The notes under the pieces were generated by a model that was not told the origin of the DNA, ran no database searches, and saw nothing but the letters and a program-made list of their open reading frames with translations. Source: Sphingobacterium kitahiroshimense (lineage in GTDB: Bacteria > Bacteroidota > Bacteroidia > Sphingobacteriales > Sphingobacteriaceae). Taken from it: a stretch of DNA of 64,000 nucleotides. Positions 51,817-61,591 of the stretch are shown in pieces. Position 1 is the first letter of the stretch. Every line of letters starts with the position of its first letter. Where the stretch lies: contig NZ_JAOQNK010000001.1 in NCBI RefSeq assembly GCF_025961315.1, positions 1,550,001 to 1,614,000 of the forward strand, given 5' to 3'. The position numbers and the translations under genes are program-made.

Positions 51817-52350
51817 ATGAGTTTAGAGACAAAATTTAAAGATATGAACCACCAGATGGTATTGAATAATGTTTTGCTGAAATATGTGGACATCATGGAT
51901 ATTAAAGATGTCCATAAATTAAGGACTGATCCAGACGTTGGTAAATTTTTAATGAGAAGTCTTGACCAATCTCTTGAAGAAATTCAAATCTTCGTGGAGG
52001 ATAGAATGAGAATAGACGAGTTTTTCATTATCAGAACAAAAGATACAAATGAATTTGCAGGCACAATTGCGCTGTGGCGTATAGATCTTGATAATCAGTA
52101 TGCTGAATTGGGTTATGAAATGTTACCTGAGTTTCAAGGAAAGGGATTAATGGATAGTGCGTTGAAATTGATACTAAAGCATGCAGCTTCTTTACATATA
52201 AACCGTATCGAAGCGAAAACACATCGGGATAATCTGAAATCACGCAAACTGGTTCAAAGAAATGGTTTTACACTTCTTGAAGACGTTACTGATGACAATT
52301 ATCTTGATAATGTAGTGTATGAATATATAAATGCTAACAATAAAACCTAA
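51817..52350 (+). CDS. GNAT-family N-acetyltransferase (RimJ/RimL-like)
   Basis: ATG 51817 is preferred over 51781 (which would overlap the previous gene by 14 bases) because the family domain starts shortly after it. The 177-residue product has the RimL order: LLKYVDIMDIKDVHKLRTDPDV at the N-terminus, 'FAGTIALWRID' strand, 'AELGYEMLPEFQGKGLMDSA' acetyl-CoA-binding P-loop (Q/RxxGxG/A variant), and NRIEAKTHRDNLKSRKLVQRNGF. It acetylates a small molecule or protein N-terminus. A decayed copy is at 31595. Confidence 0.9.
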   Translation: MSLETKFKDMNHQMVLNNVLLKYVDIMDIKDVHKLRTDPDVGKFLMRSLDQSLEEIQIFVEDRMRIDEFFIIRTKDTNEFAGTIALWRIDLDNQYAELGYEMLPEFQGKGLMDSALKLILKHAASLHINRIEAKTHRDNLKSRKLVQRNGFTLLEDVTDDNYLDNVVYEYINANNKT

Positions 52351-52369
52351 TCAATAAAACGAATAAATT

Positions 52370-52588
52370 ATGACATTAGCCTTCTTAAACCTTGGAACAT
52401 CAGAAATGCTTTTAGCAATTTTCATCGTTCCTTTTATTATTGTTTTATATACTGTTTATCACATTCTAAAAAATAAAAATCTGTCTAGCAATAAGCAGAT
52501 TCTATGGATAATAGTTGTGTTTCTTTTCAATTTCATTGGGAGCATTTTCTACTGGTGGTTTGGTAAAGATAAATCACAAGATATATGA
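52370..52588 (+). CDS. PLDc_N-type small membrane protein
   Basis: A 72-residue protein with two membrane helices (ILLAIFIVPFIIVLYTVYHI-like and ILWIIVVFLFNFIGSIFYWW) and the 'NKQILWIIVVFLFNFIGSIFYWWFGK' signature of the phospholipase D nuclease N-terminal family. It overlaps the start of the abortive-infection gene by four bases (ATGA), so it is cotranslated with it. Confidence 0.85.
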   Translation: MTLAFLNLGTSEMLLAIFIVPFIIVLYTVYHILKNKNLSSNKQILWIIVVFLFNFIGSIFYWWFGKDKSQDI

Positions 52589-53898
52589 GAAAACTAACAT
52601 TACTCCTATTCCTATTAACAATGACGACTATAGTTTTCGGGCAGGACTTTACGAGCACTTCAATGAAGTCTACCACACTATTGACTGTAGCCTCATTAGG
52701 AGTATTAATTGCAATAGTAGTCTCTTGGAGCAGAAATAGTTCAATAGGATATGCTATTTTTCATGGGTTATTCGGCTGGCTGTATGTGATTTATTTTGTA
52801 TTCACAAATAAGATGGACATTGCGTTTATAAAACTCAATAAACTATTTTCAACACTAAATATTGCCGTATTAGTTACAATAACTATGTTAGCAATTATTC
52901 CTACATTTTATTATTTCTATTTAAACAGTCTATTGTATCAGAACAATCCAGCGGAAACAGGGGTAATTGGAGATACACTAGGGGGCTTTTCTGCACCAAT
53001 TATTGGTATTGCCGCAGCAATATTAACATTTTTAGCATTTTGGGTTCAATATAAGGCAAATCAACAACAAGGATATGATCTTAAAATAGAACGTTTTGAA
53101 AACAAATTTTATGAAATGTTACGGGTTCACCGCGACAACGTGGATCAAATAAGTATTAACAATAATGTTACTGGCAGAAAAACTTTTTCTCGATTATTTA
53201 GTGAGCTACGATTCATATATTTTTATTGCTTAAATGACTTAAAAATCCATAAAAATGAAATCGAAATTCCAGCCGAGAAAATATATAACATTGCCTATCT
53301 GATTTTTTTCTTTGGAATTGGTCAAACTTCAAGTCGATTAATAAATGACATCTTAGATGATGAAACAAAACCAATATTTAAAAATCTGTCAAATAGAATT
53401 TTAGAAACCCAAAAAAACTACAGAAAAAATTTACATCAAAATTTAGAAGTAGAATTCAATAATGAAAAAGTAATATTTCAATACGACTACATACCTTTTC
53501 AGGGCCATATGGGGAACTTAAGTCACTATGTGCGACATATATTTCAATTAGTTTCATTTGTGGATACACATTGTCCAGATACAAGTAATGGCGATGCAAA
53601 GAATAATTATATTACCACTATTAGATCTCAATTGTCAACTTATGAGCAAGCTTTTCTCTATTATAATGCACTGTCCGTCTTAGGAACGCCTTGGTTAGAG
53701 AAAGAGAAATCTAAAGAAAGTTTATTAATTAAATATCCAATTTTAAAGAGCTTGCCAAAACCACTTGCTGATTTTTATAGAACACCAGATGAAGTATTTG
53801 GCAATAATGAGAAAAATTCAGAAAACAACATTCTATTCGAATGGACCGAGATAAAAAAGAGGTTTCAAAATATTAATTCAGCAAATGTTGCAAAATGA
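52585..53898 (+). CDS. Putative phage abortive-infection protein
   Basis: A 437-residue protein with a signal-like first helix, several membrane segments (to about residue 155), and a cytoplasmic domain that begins 'KIERFENKFYEMLRVHRDNVDQI', the hallmark of the putative phage abortive-infection (putAbiC) family; later conserved parts are FQGHMGNLSHYVRHIFQLV and YEQAFLYYNALS. It overlaps both neighbours by four bases. Linked to a DUF262/DUF1524 restriction-type gene, so an anti-phage role is very plausible. The mechanism of the family is not known to me. Confidence 0.85.
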   Translation: MRKLTLLLFLLTMTTIVFGQDFTSTSMKSTTLLTVASLGVLIAIVVSWSRNSSIGYAIFHGLFGWLYVIYFVFTNKMDIAFIKLNKLFSTLNIAVLVTITMLAIIPTFYYFYLNSLLYQNNPAETGVIGDTLGGFSAPIIGIAAAILTFLAFWVQYKANQQQGYDLKIERFENKFYEMLRVHRDNVDQISINNNVTGRKTFSRLFSELRFIYFYCLNDLKIHKNEIEIPAEKIYNIAYLIFFFGIGQTSSRLINDILDDETKPIFKNLSNRILETQKNYRKNLHQNLEVEFNNEKVIFQYDYIPFQGHMGNLSHYVRHIFQLVSFVDTHCPDTSNGDAKNNYITTIRSQLSTYEQAFLYYNALSVLGTPWLEKEKSKESLLIKYPILKSLPKPLADFYRTPDEVFGNNEKNSENNILFEWTEIKKRFQNINSANVAK

Positions 53899-56183
53899 TT
53901 AACATAGACAAAGCATTTAACACGGAAAATAGAAGTATTTACGAATACTTTCAACAACCTGGAGTAGGATTTTATATTCCATTATATCAACGTGAATACA
54001 GTTGGGATTCGTCTAATATTGAACAACTGTTAGAAGATATTTCTAAAGGAATAGAAGAATTGTCTGACAACAGTACCGATAATCAAATACGATTTTTGGG
54101 CACCATAATAACAGTAACCGAGTCTGATAAAAATAATATTCAACCTCAAGATACTAAGGCTCTCCCTCCTGCTATAGAGAAAGTTATTGATGGTCAACAA
54201 AGGTTATCTACAATTGCACTAATATCAGCTTTACTCTACAATCAAATATTAATTATACAGGAAAGGTTAGATAAGGCTTCAAAAAAATTGGATGCCCAAT
54301 ACGACCAAGAAGAGATAACTTTAGAAATTGATGAAGCATGTAATGCTTGGAAGGAAAAATTACAATCAATATTTGGTGTAGACTTAACTCGAGGTACTCC
54401 ACGTATAAAACCCAAAATAATACGTGGTAACGTAGATAAGTGGGTAATGAAGGAAGAGAAAAATGAAAGTTATCATTCCCAAATAGCAAGCTATCTGAAT
54501 GCTTTTATTGATTATTTTTTCAATAAAGGTGAAATGCCAACATTTGATAAGCAATCAAACGCTGGTCGAAATCTAAAGGAAGTTCATGGATGGTTAATGA
54601 AAAGAGTAGCATTAGCTCATGTAGATAACTCTGAATTTTGTGACGCTACCACTATTCTAACAAAAATAGATGAGGATAATTTATGGCAATATGAACGTAT
54701 ATCTTTAAGAGAGATATTGACCACCGGTGATGTGACTGATAAAAATTCGTACGCGTACAACCTATCATCCTTAGTTCAAACATTCGCCGTTTGTCATTAC
54801 TTGTTAGATCGTTGTTGTTTTACAATCATAAAACCAGCAAACGATGATTGGGCTTTTGATATGTTTCAATCTTTAAACGCTACAGGTACGCCATTAACTG
54901 CCATTGAAACTTTTAAACCTATTGTTGTACAGACTATACCTAATTTCAAGGAATCTTCTGAAAACGACTATTTTACCAAGATTGAAAAGGCTTTTGAAAA
55001 TTTATCCAGTGCGGCTCAAAAAAGCAAATTAACAAATGAGTTATTAACTTCATTTGCACTACCGATTGAGGGTAAAAAACTGGCTACTCATTTTAGTGCA
55101 CAAAGAAAATGGTTAGATGCGACCTACAATCAACTACCTGATCTTAATGAAAAAACAGATTTTATCAAATTCTTTGGCAATTACACTGAATTTTACGACG
55201 CAATTTGGAATAAATACAAAGCAAAGGATGACGTTCCATTGAGTACACTAATAGGTAGTGCCGATGCAGAGCTGACCTCCTTATTACTTTTATTCTTAAA
55301 AGATAGTAACCATAAAATGGCGATTACTTTTTTAGGTACATTTTATCATGAACTTGTAGAAGGAAAAGAAAATTCTGTAGCCAATTTTACATCCATCGTA
55401 AAAGCTATATCTGCTTTTTATATCATTTGGAGATCAAGCCAATCAAATTCTGGTCTTGATGATGCATACCGTACTTATTTTCGTGGTTCCACAAAAGCTA
55501 ATATAGAAAGTCATACCTGGTTGGAAAATGGTCCATTTGATGTTGCATCAATCAAATCATACTTAAAAAGTGCACTTCCTCACAAAGATAAAAAAGACTG
55601 GTTAGCTAAAGCAACTTCATACTGCGGCTATAAGACGTCATATAGCATTTGCAAGTTTGCTTTAAGAAATGCTGCTCATGATACTATACCAGACGACAAT
55701 AAACCTGGTCTGTTTAAAAAATCAACACCTGGCAAATCTGATTACCTTAGGTTGGAAAAGTGGACAAATGAAGAGTTAAATTCAATTGAACATATAGCAC
55801 CCGAAAAGAATAAAGGTGATTGGGATAATTCTCTTTATGAGGAAGACGAAATGTTTAATTCATTAGGAAACTTAACTCTATTACCGAAAGGGGTTAACAC
55901 TAGTGCTAGTAATAAAGGTTGGCATGAAAAGCAATTGTATTACAAACACCTTGGAGAACAAGACCCTACTCGCTTAGTTGAACTAACAAATAAAGCGACC
56001 GCAGAGGGAATCACACTAAGCGCTGGTAATTTAGCAATATTACAAAAGGCAAAATATGCAGATCATATTCGTCCGTTACTTAATATTCCACCAAATCAAA
56101 AATGGGATAGATATATTGTAGAAGCTAGGTCGGAAAAAATATTGGAAGCTTTATGGGATAGAGTTATAACTTGGTTAGATTAA
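53895..56183 (+). CDS. DUF262/DUF1524 (GmrSD-like) restriction-type protein
   Basis: A 762-residue protein with an N-terminal DUF262 ParB/Srx-like NTPase (YQREYSW at 31-37, FLGTIITV, and DGQQRLS at 99-105) and a C-terminal DUF1524 HNH-type nuclease ('SIEHIAPEK' with His633, 'NSLGNLTLLPKGVNTSASNK'). This order is seen in GmrSD modified-DNA restriction enzymes and in SspE of phosphorothioate-sensing systems. It is coupled to the abortive-infection gene. Which DNA mark it recognises is unknown; a PAPS-reductase (DndC-like) gene at 62672 makes phosphorothioation worth testing. Confidence 0.92.
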   Translation: MINIDKAFNTENRSIYEYFQQPGVGFYIPLYQREYSWDSSNIEQLLEDISKGIEELSDNSTDNQIRFLGTIITVTESDKNNIQPQDTKALPPAIEKVIDGQQRLSTIALISALLYNQILIIQERLDKASKKLDAQYDQEEITLEIDEACNAWKEKLQSIFGVDLTRGTPRIKPKIIRGNVDKWVMKEEKNESYHSQIASYLNAFIDYFFNKGEMPTFDKQSNAGRNLKEVHGWLMKRVALAHVDNSEFCDATTILTKIDEDNLWQYERISLREILTTGDVTDKNSYAYNLSSLVQTFAVCHYLLDRCCFTIIKPANDDWAFDMFQSLNATGTPLTAIETFKPIVVQTIPNFKESSENDYFTKIEKAFENLSSAAQKSKLTNELLTSFALPIEGKKLATHFSAQRKWLDATYNQLPDLNEKTDFIKFFGNYTEFYDAIWNKYKAKDDVPLSTLIGSADAELTSLLLLFLKDSNHKMAITFLGTFYHELVEGKENSVANFTSIVKAISAFYIIWRSSQSNSGLDDAYRTYFRGSTKANIESHTWLENGPFDVASIKSYLKSALPHKDKKDWLAKATSYCGYKTSYSICKFALRNAAHDTIPDDNKPGLFKKSTPGKSDYLRLEKWTNEELNSIEHIAPEKNKGDWDNSLYEEDEMFNSLGNLTLLPKGVNTSASNKGWHEKQLYYKHLGEQDPTRLVELTNKATAEGITLSAGNLAILQKAKYADHIRPLLNIPPNQKWDRYIVEARSEKILEALWDRVITWLD

Positions 56184-56378
56184 CCTGTAGCACCCTCTCA
56201 AAAAATAAATTGTTTTTCTACAATATGAACCCATGTGTTTATATTGTACAGAAATATAATTAGTAAAAAACAGACAAAAGCTAAGTAAGGTCTAATAAGA
56301 AATTAACATATAATACGGGAAACCATAAAATTATAGATTTCAAATAGTATATTTTTAAATAATACTAATTTAATTAAA
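56184..56378. other. Gap before the helicase operon
   Basis: Short AT-rich interval of 195 bases, likely to hold the promoter of the PLD-helicase operon; no clear element was identified. Confidence 0.4.
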
Positions 56379-58613
56379 ATGCTTAAAGATTGCGATTGGT
56401 CCAAAGATAGAGATTATAAAACAGGTTCTGAAGATGATCCTAGGCAATTTTATTTGGATGGACTTACTAATAGCTCCGAATTCCACTTATTATTGGGATA
56501 TTTCAGCTCTGCTGCTATAAATTTACTTGCTTTAGGTTTTGCAACATTTATAAGTCAGGGTGGAAAAATGAGAATGGTAATAAACCATTTACTTTCAAAA
56601 AAAGATAAAGAAGCCCTTGAAAAAGCACAACAAAGTGAGTTCCCCGTAGGTCTATTTGATCTAAGTGATATTGTTCAATTAGCAGCAACACTAAATGAAT
56701 ACGATAGACATTTTTTCGAATGTTTAGCTTATTTGATCGCAAAAAAAAGAATAGAAATCACAATTATTAAACCAAAAGCAGGTAGAGGAATTGCTCACTA
56801 CAAATCTGGTGTTTTCTTTGACGGAGCTAATTATGTTGGGTATAAAGCATCTTGCAATTTTACTTGGAACGGTTTGTCTGAAAATCTTGAAGAGCTAGAA
56901 GCTTTTTTAGATTGGGAAGACGGACGTTCTCATACATTGGTAAGAAAACAACTAAAAGTTATCGACAATTACACTTCGGAATCTGACAATGAGGTGGAAT
57001 ATCTTTCACCGAGCGATATTGAAGTTGCTATTAAAAAACAGTTTGGAGGAAAGGATGTAGATGATCTACTTATACAGGAAAAGGAATTACTTAAAAAAAA
57101 GAGTAAACTTTCATTCAACTCCAAATTAAAGAAGACAATTGAACGAATTGAGGATGAAATAGAAAAAAGAATGTCCATGCCAAGATTTCCTTATGATGAG
57201 GGACCAAGGAAATATCAACAACAAGCTTTTGAAAATTGGAAGAATAATCAACAGCAAGGCTTATTTGCAATGGCGACGGGTACAGGAAAAACAATTACAT
57301 CTCTCAACTGTCTGCTTGAAGTATATAAAAAAACAGGCTATTACAAAGCATTAATACTTGTCCCTACTATCACACTCGTAAACCAATGGGAAAATGAGTG
57401 TAAAAAATTCAACTTCAAATCAATAATTAAAGTTTATTCGAAGGTGCATTGGAAAGATCATTTAGCAGCAATTCTAACTCGTGAAAAGCTCTTTCCAACA
57501 GAGCAAGTATCTTATATTATTATTTCTACATACGCCTCATTTGCAAAAGATAGTACATTTATCGAATTAAATCTATTATCACCTAAAACACTTCTCATTG
57601 CAGATGAATGTCATAATATGGGCTCAAGCAGATTAATCAAGCTACTTGATAAAATAACCTATAAACGAAGAATTGGCCTTTCTGCCACACCCGAAAGGCA
57701 ATATGATTTTGAGGGCAACTTAAAAATGTTTTCTTTCTTTAATAGCGAAAAAGAATATACGTTTGAATACTCAATGAAGGAAGCGATAGAAAGAAAGGTG
57801 TTGTGTCGTTATTATTACTACCCACACTTAGTTTCTCTCACTGAATCTGAAATGAAAGATTATATGGATTTATCTCTAAAAATTTCAAAATTTTATAACT
57901 CTGATACTGATAACTTTGTCAACAACTCCATTTTAACAGCTCTATTATTGGCAAGAAAAAGAATTGTACATAAAGCTTATAATAAAATATCCGTATTCCG
58001 TGACATTTTAAAATATGAATACGCAAAGAAAGGAAATTTAAAATATACTTTGATTTACGTCCCTGAAGGAAACGACCCCAATGACTATTTTGAAACAGAT
58101 ATATACTCCGAAAAAGAAATTACAGACACTGATATCGAGGCAGTACATCTTATTGATGTTTTTACTAATGCTGTTAAAGAAACTGGTAGTCGTGTTACAA
58201 TTAAACAATTCATTTCGGGAACTAATAATAAAGACCTGGTATTAGAACAATTTGCGAATGGTGAAATAGACGTACTAACTTCGATGAAATGTTTAGACGA
58301 AGGAGTTGACGTTCCTCGTTCTGAACTCGCCATCTTTTGCGCAAGCACAGGTAACCCACGACAATTCGTTCAGCGTCGTGGTAGAATATTAAGAAATCAT
58401 GTTGATAAACCATTTGCATATATACACGACCTAGTTGTGATCCCTAAAATAAAGACCCATAATGAAAGTTATAAAATGGAAAGAAATATGCTTAAAAAAG
58501 AATTAGAGCGTGTAAATAACTTTGCCTCTCTAGCTGAGAACAGCTCATATACATTGAATATACTTTTAGATACCATGAATTATTACGATTTAAACCTATA
58601 TAATAATGAATAA
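56379..58613 (+). CDS. PLD-type nuclease fused to a superfamily 2 helicase
   Basis: A 744-residue protein. The N-terminal 200 residues form a PLD-like domain (LLLGYFSSAAINLL, later 'AHYKSGVFFDGANYVGYKAS', HxK motif with a single set of residues). From about 275 there is an SF2 helicase: Walker A ATGTGKT 299-305 (Lys304), DECH 409-412, 'IGLSATPE', and motif VI 'RQFVQRRGRILR' near the C-terminus. This layout is found in restriction or nuclease-helicase subunits of defence systems. It heads a four-gene plus-strand operon. Confidence 0.88.
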   Translation: MLKDCDWSKDRDYKTGSEDDPRQFYLDGLTNSSEFHLLLGYFSSAAINLLALGFATFISQGGKMRMVINHLLSKKDKEALEKAQQSEFPVGLFDLSDIVQLAATLNEYDRHFFECLAYLIAKKRIEITIIKPKAGRGIAHYKSGVFFDGANYVGYKASCNFTWNGLSENLEELEAFLDWEDGRSHTLVRKQLKVIDNYTSESDNEVEYLSPSDIEVAIKKQFGGKDVDDLLIQEKELLKKKSKLSFNSKLKKTIERIEDEIEKRMSMPRFPYDEGPRKYQQQAFENWKNNQQQGLFAMATGTGKTITSLNCLLEVYKKTGYYKALILVPTITLVNQWENECKKFNFKSIIKVYSKVHWKDHLAAILTREKLFPTEQVSYIIISTYASFAKDSTFIELNLLSPKTLLIADECHNMGSSRLIKLLDKITYKRRIGLSATPERQYDFEGNLKMFSFFNSEKEYTFEYSMKEAIERKVLCRYYYYPHLVSLTESEMKDYMDLSLKISKFYNSDTDNFVNNSILTALLLARKRIVHKAYNKISVFRDILKYEYAKKGNLKYTLIYVPEGNDPNDYFETDIYSEKEITDTDIEAVHLIDVFTNAVKETGSRVTIKQFISGTNNKDLVLEQFANGEIDVLTSMKCLDEGVDVPRSELAIFCASTGNPRQFVQRRGRILRNHVDKPFAYIHDLVVIPKIKTHNESYKMERNMLKKELERVNNFASLAENSSYTLNILLDTMNYYDLNLYNNE

Positions 58614-58839
58614 TAAAAATAAAATGCTTCATCTCGTACTTTCCGATGAAAAACTAAGTTTCTTTTATGAATACAACTCTGACGAATATACGACAATAGA
58701 AAATGCATTAAACTCTGAAAACCCTATTGTAGTTACAGTAGCAAAAATAATTGAAGGAATAGATGGAAATCCGGACAAAGGAGTTTATAAAGAAACCTAC
58801 AATGAAATTATCAACTATTTAAATCAAAATATACTATGA
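58606..58839 (+). CDS. Small acidic protein (77 aa) of the helicase operon
   Basis: A 77-residue acidic protein (MNNKNKMLHLVLSDEKLSFF first) whose start overlaps the helicase stop by 8 bases and whose stop overlaps the ATPase start by 4. It has no known domain. The tight double overlap shows that it belongs to the system, perhaps as a bridging or specificity subunit. Confidence 0.75.
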   Translation: MNNKNKMLHLVLSDEKLSFFYEYNSDEYTTIENALNSENPIVVTVAKIIEGIDGNPDKGVYKETYNEIINYLNQNIL

Positions 58840-60968
58840 TTATCAAAGAAATAACTATTGAAAACTTTCGAAGTTATTATGGCATAAATACTATCAAATT
58901 CAATGATGGATTAGTAATTTTCATAGGAGACAATGGGGATGGTAAGACAACATTCTTTGAGGCATTAGAATGGCTATTTGATACAACATCTCAAAAATTA
59001 GATAAACAGCTTATTTCCGAGAAAAAAATATCAGAGTTACCTGAATTTGAAAGCGATGTACTTCGTGTTACAATGACCTTTGATCATGACGGAGAAAAGA
59101 TTTTAGAAAAATCTTTTCAATTTTCTAAAGAATCAAATAATGAGATTAAAGTTTCTGACTTTCAATTTAAAGGTTTTGAAAACAATGGTTCAGAACGAAT
59201 TCCAATTCAAGGTGGAAGATTATTAGACCGATGTTTTGAAGCAGCAATACGTAAATATTGTCTATTCAAAGGCGAAGAAAATTTAAATGTTTTTAATAAT
59301 CCGGATGCACTACAGTATTTAATAGACACTTTCTCAAATATCAGTCAATTTGCCCCATACTGTAGTGAAGATGAACACAACCTAGGCTTTACTGAATATG
59401 CCGAAACTCTATCTAACAAAGCTTTTGAAAAAGCTATGAAATCAGATAGTCAAAACTCGCATCAGGAAAAAGAGTTAAGTGCAAAACTAAATGATGTAAG
59501 AAAAGAATTAAGTGATATTCGCAAAAGATTAAGAAGTAACAGAGAAAATTCCGCTAATTATTCAAGTAAATTAAGTGAATTAGAGAATAGTAAAGAAGCT
59601 AGCTCATTATTAAAAGATATAAACGACCGATTAAAAGCATTTAAAGATAAGAAATATCAAAATGACAGACATATAAATGAAGATTATTCTATAAAGCTTC
59701 TAGACGATATGTGGATACTCTGTGATTTCTCATCAACATTCAATGAATTTCAAGAAAAAGTATCGATCTTCAGTAAAGAAAAACGACGACTTGAACGAGA
59801 GGAAGATAAAATAAAAGGCAAAAAAGAACTAGCTAAAGAAATAGCGGAGGGCATAATCCCGCTATCTCCTAATGTTCCTGATAAAATCTCTATGCAAGAA
59901 ATGATTAAAGATCAGTTTTGTAAAGTATGTGGACGTGAAGCAGAAGAGGGGTCTGACGCACACAACTTTATGATACATAAACTACAGGAACTACTAGATA
60001 GCCAACAGCCTAAAAATGAAATAGAAAAACCTTTATTTTCTAATAACTTTCTAAAAGAATTAGAACAAAAAAGTAATCACCTAGAGTATGATCAAAGCGA
60101 TATCAATAATCTTTTAAATACAATAAAAGACTATATTGAATTTAATGAAGCTAGAAAACTTGAATCTAGTAAGTTTCAAGAAAGTATTAATAAAGACGAA
60201 GATAACAAAAGAAAACTTTTAGCTCAAAATGATCGTTTAACGGAAGAGCAGTTACAAAATTCTTACCAAAATATAAATAACTGGTGGAACAATAAAAGTG
60301 ACGCTGACAATCAAATAACTATCCTAGAAAATGAACTAAGCAGAAAAGAAAAAGAATTAGAAGAATATCAAGAAAGATATAACAATTTAGCAAAAGGATC
60401 TTTTGCTGATACATATCGCAAAATTCATAGTGCCTTGAATAAAATAAAAAATGCTTTTATAAATGCCAAAGATAAAAACACACAAGATTTCCTAAATCTC
60501 TTAGAAGAAAGGGCTAATAAATATCTTGAAAAATTAAATATTGATGGATTTTTTGGTATAATTAGGATAATAGAAATTGACAAAAAGAATACAAAAATAA
60601 CACTAGTTGATAAAAATGGTACTTTTATATCAAGCCCAAACCAAGCCTTAAAAACAACAATGTATATGTCTGTATTATTTGCAGTATCAGACTTAACAGC
60701 TATAAAACGGGAAAATGATTACCCATTAATCTTTGATGCTCCTACAAGTTCATTTTCTCCACAAAAAGAAAGTGATTTTTTTAAAATCATATCTAATATT
60801 AACAAACAATGTATAATATTCACTAAAAGTTTTCTTACTGAAGATGGTAAGTTAGATAACCTTAAAATAGAATCTCAAAACTGTCAAATTTATAGAATAG
60901 AAAAACTACGTCCATTCGACAATTTGGATTTATCCACAATACAAACAAAAATAACACCTATAAAATAA
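58836..60968 (+). CDS. SMC/RecF-type ATPase (DndD-like)
   Basis: A 710-residue ATPase: Walker A GDNGDGKTT (31-39), then long coiled coil (about 200-580) broken by a zinc-hook-like C362-K-V-C365 in FCKVCGRE, and a C-terminal ABC half with 'LIFDAPTSSF' (Asp634). The Walker B glutamate is replaced by Ala (DAP), as in several RecF/DndD-like proteins. It should clamp DNA and drive an ATP-dependent check; with the PLD-helicase it would make a nuclease complex. The match to DndD is in architecture only. Confidence 0.85.
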   Translation: MIIKEITIENFRSYYGINTIKFNDGLVIFIGDNGDGKTTFFEALEWLFDTTSQKLDKQLISEKKISELPEFESDVLRVTMTFDHDGEKILEKSFQFSKESNNEIKVSDFQFKGFENNGSERIPIQGGRLLDRCFEAAIRKYCLFKGEENLNVFNNPDALQYLIDTFSNISQFAPYCSEDEHNLGFTEYAETLSNKAFEKAMKSDSQNSHQEKELSAKLNDVRKELSDIRKRLRSNRENSANYSSKLSELENSKEASSLLKDINDRLKAFKDKKYQNDRHINEDYSIKLLDDMWILCDFSSTFNEFQEKVSIFSKEKRRLEREEDKIKGKKELAKEIAEGIIPLSPNVPDKISMQEMIKDQFCKVCGREAEEGSDAHNFMIHKLQELLDSQQPKNEIEKPLFSNNFLKELEQKSNHLEYDQSDINNLLNTIKDYIEFNEARKLESSKFQESINKDEDNKRKLLAQNDRLTEEQLQNSYQNINNWWNNKSDADNQITILENELSRKEKELEEYQERYNNLAKGSFADTYRKIHSALNKIKNAFINAKDKNTQDFLNLLEERANKYLEKLNIDGFFGIIRIIEIDKKNTKITLVDKNGTFISSPNQALKTTMYMSVLFAVSDLTAIKRENDYPLIFDAPTSSFSPQKESDFFKIISNINKQCIIFTKSFLTEDGKLDNLKIESQNCQIYRIEKLRPFDNLDLSTIQTKITPIK

Positions 60969-60973
60969 CACAA

Positions 60974-61537
60974 ATGGCAAAGGAAAATTTATACGATGTT
61001 TGGGCAAAAAGAAACCCAAAATTTGAAGTGTACTTTGAGGAAATACTGCTGAGGCCATTTACGGAATATGGAGGTGGATCAGTAGAATCAATGTCGAGTA
61101 AAGGAAAAATATTTGGAGCTGGGTATGAGCTTTATATTTATGCTTTCTTTATAGGATTATATTCAAATGGACAAAAAGAATTAAACGAAACGACCAAAGT
61201 CCTTGGCCAACCGATTCAATTCTGGGGTAATCTGGATTCTAAAAAGCTTAGAAAAGGATATCCTAAACTAAGAGAATATATTTTTACCGCATTGATAGCT
61301 AAAACAGAAAACCTGGACCTAATAGCACTTGAAAAAGGAGAAATTAATACAAGAAAAGCTGTAGACTATTTAATTGACTGTATGGAGAAATATGCAAATT
61401 ATGGGTTTCATAAAATGGAAGAAAAAATAAAAATTAATCCTAATTTTTATTATAAAAATACAGGTTTTTTAGATGTTATATTAGACTTAATTCCAAATGC
61501 CAGACAAAATAGTAATACCGATCTAGAAGAGTTATAA
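60974..61537 (+). CDS. Conserved partner of the SMC-like ATPase (187 aa)
   Basis: A 187-residue soluble protein, 5 bases after the ATPase gene. It has 'RPFTEYGGGSVESMSSKGKI' and 'FGAGYELYIYAFFIGLYSNG', then Lys-rich helices. No domain that I can name; not like DndE in sequence. By position it is a subunit of the helicase/ATPase system. A hairpin (ATATCAA / TTGATAT, 61539-61562) follows in the convergent gap. Confidence 0.75.
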   Translation: MAKENLYDVWAKRNPKFEVYFEEILLRPFTEYGGGSVESMSSKGKIFGAGYELYIYAFFIGLYSNGQKELNETTKVLGQPIQFWGNLDSKKLRKGYPKLREYIFTALIAKTENLDLIALEKGEINTRKAVDYLIDCMEKYANYGFHKMEEKIKINPNFYYKNTGFLDVILDLIPNARQNSNTDLEEL

Positions 61538-61538
61538 A

Positions 61539-61591
61539 ATATCAATTGTAAAAGTTGATATCTAAAAGCCTTTTAAAATTTAAAGGCTTTT
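61539..61591. terminator. Bidirectional terminators between convergent operons
   Basis: Two stems: ATATCAA / TTGATAT (about 61539-61562), and AAAAGCCTTT / AAAGGCTTTT (61564-61591), the second overlapping the last codons of the deoxyribosyltransferase-like gene. Suits transcription ending from both sides. Confidence 0.7.

Noticed and set aside
60974..61537. DndE
   Set aside because: The protein is longer than DndE and I see no sequence likeness; only its position beside a DndD-like ATPase suggested it.
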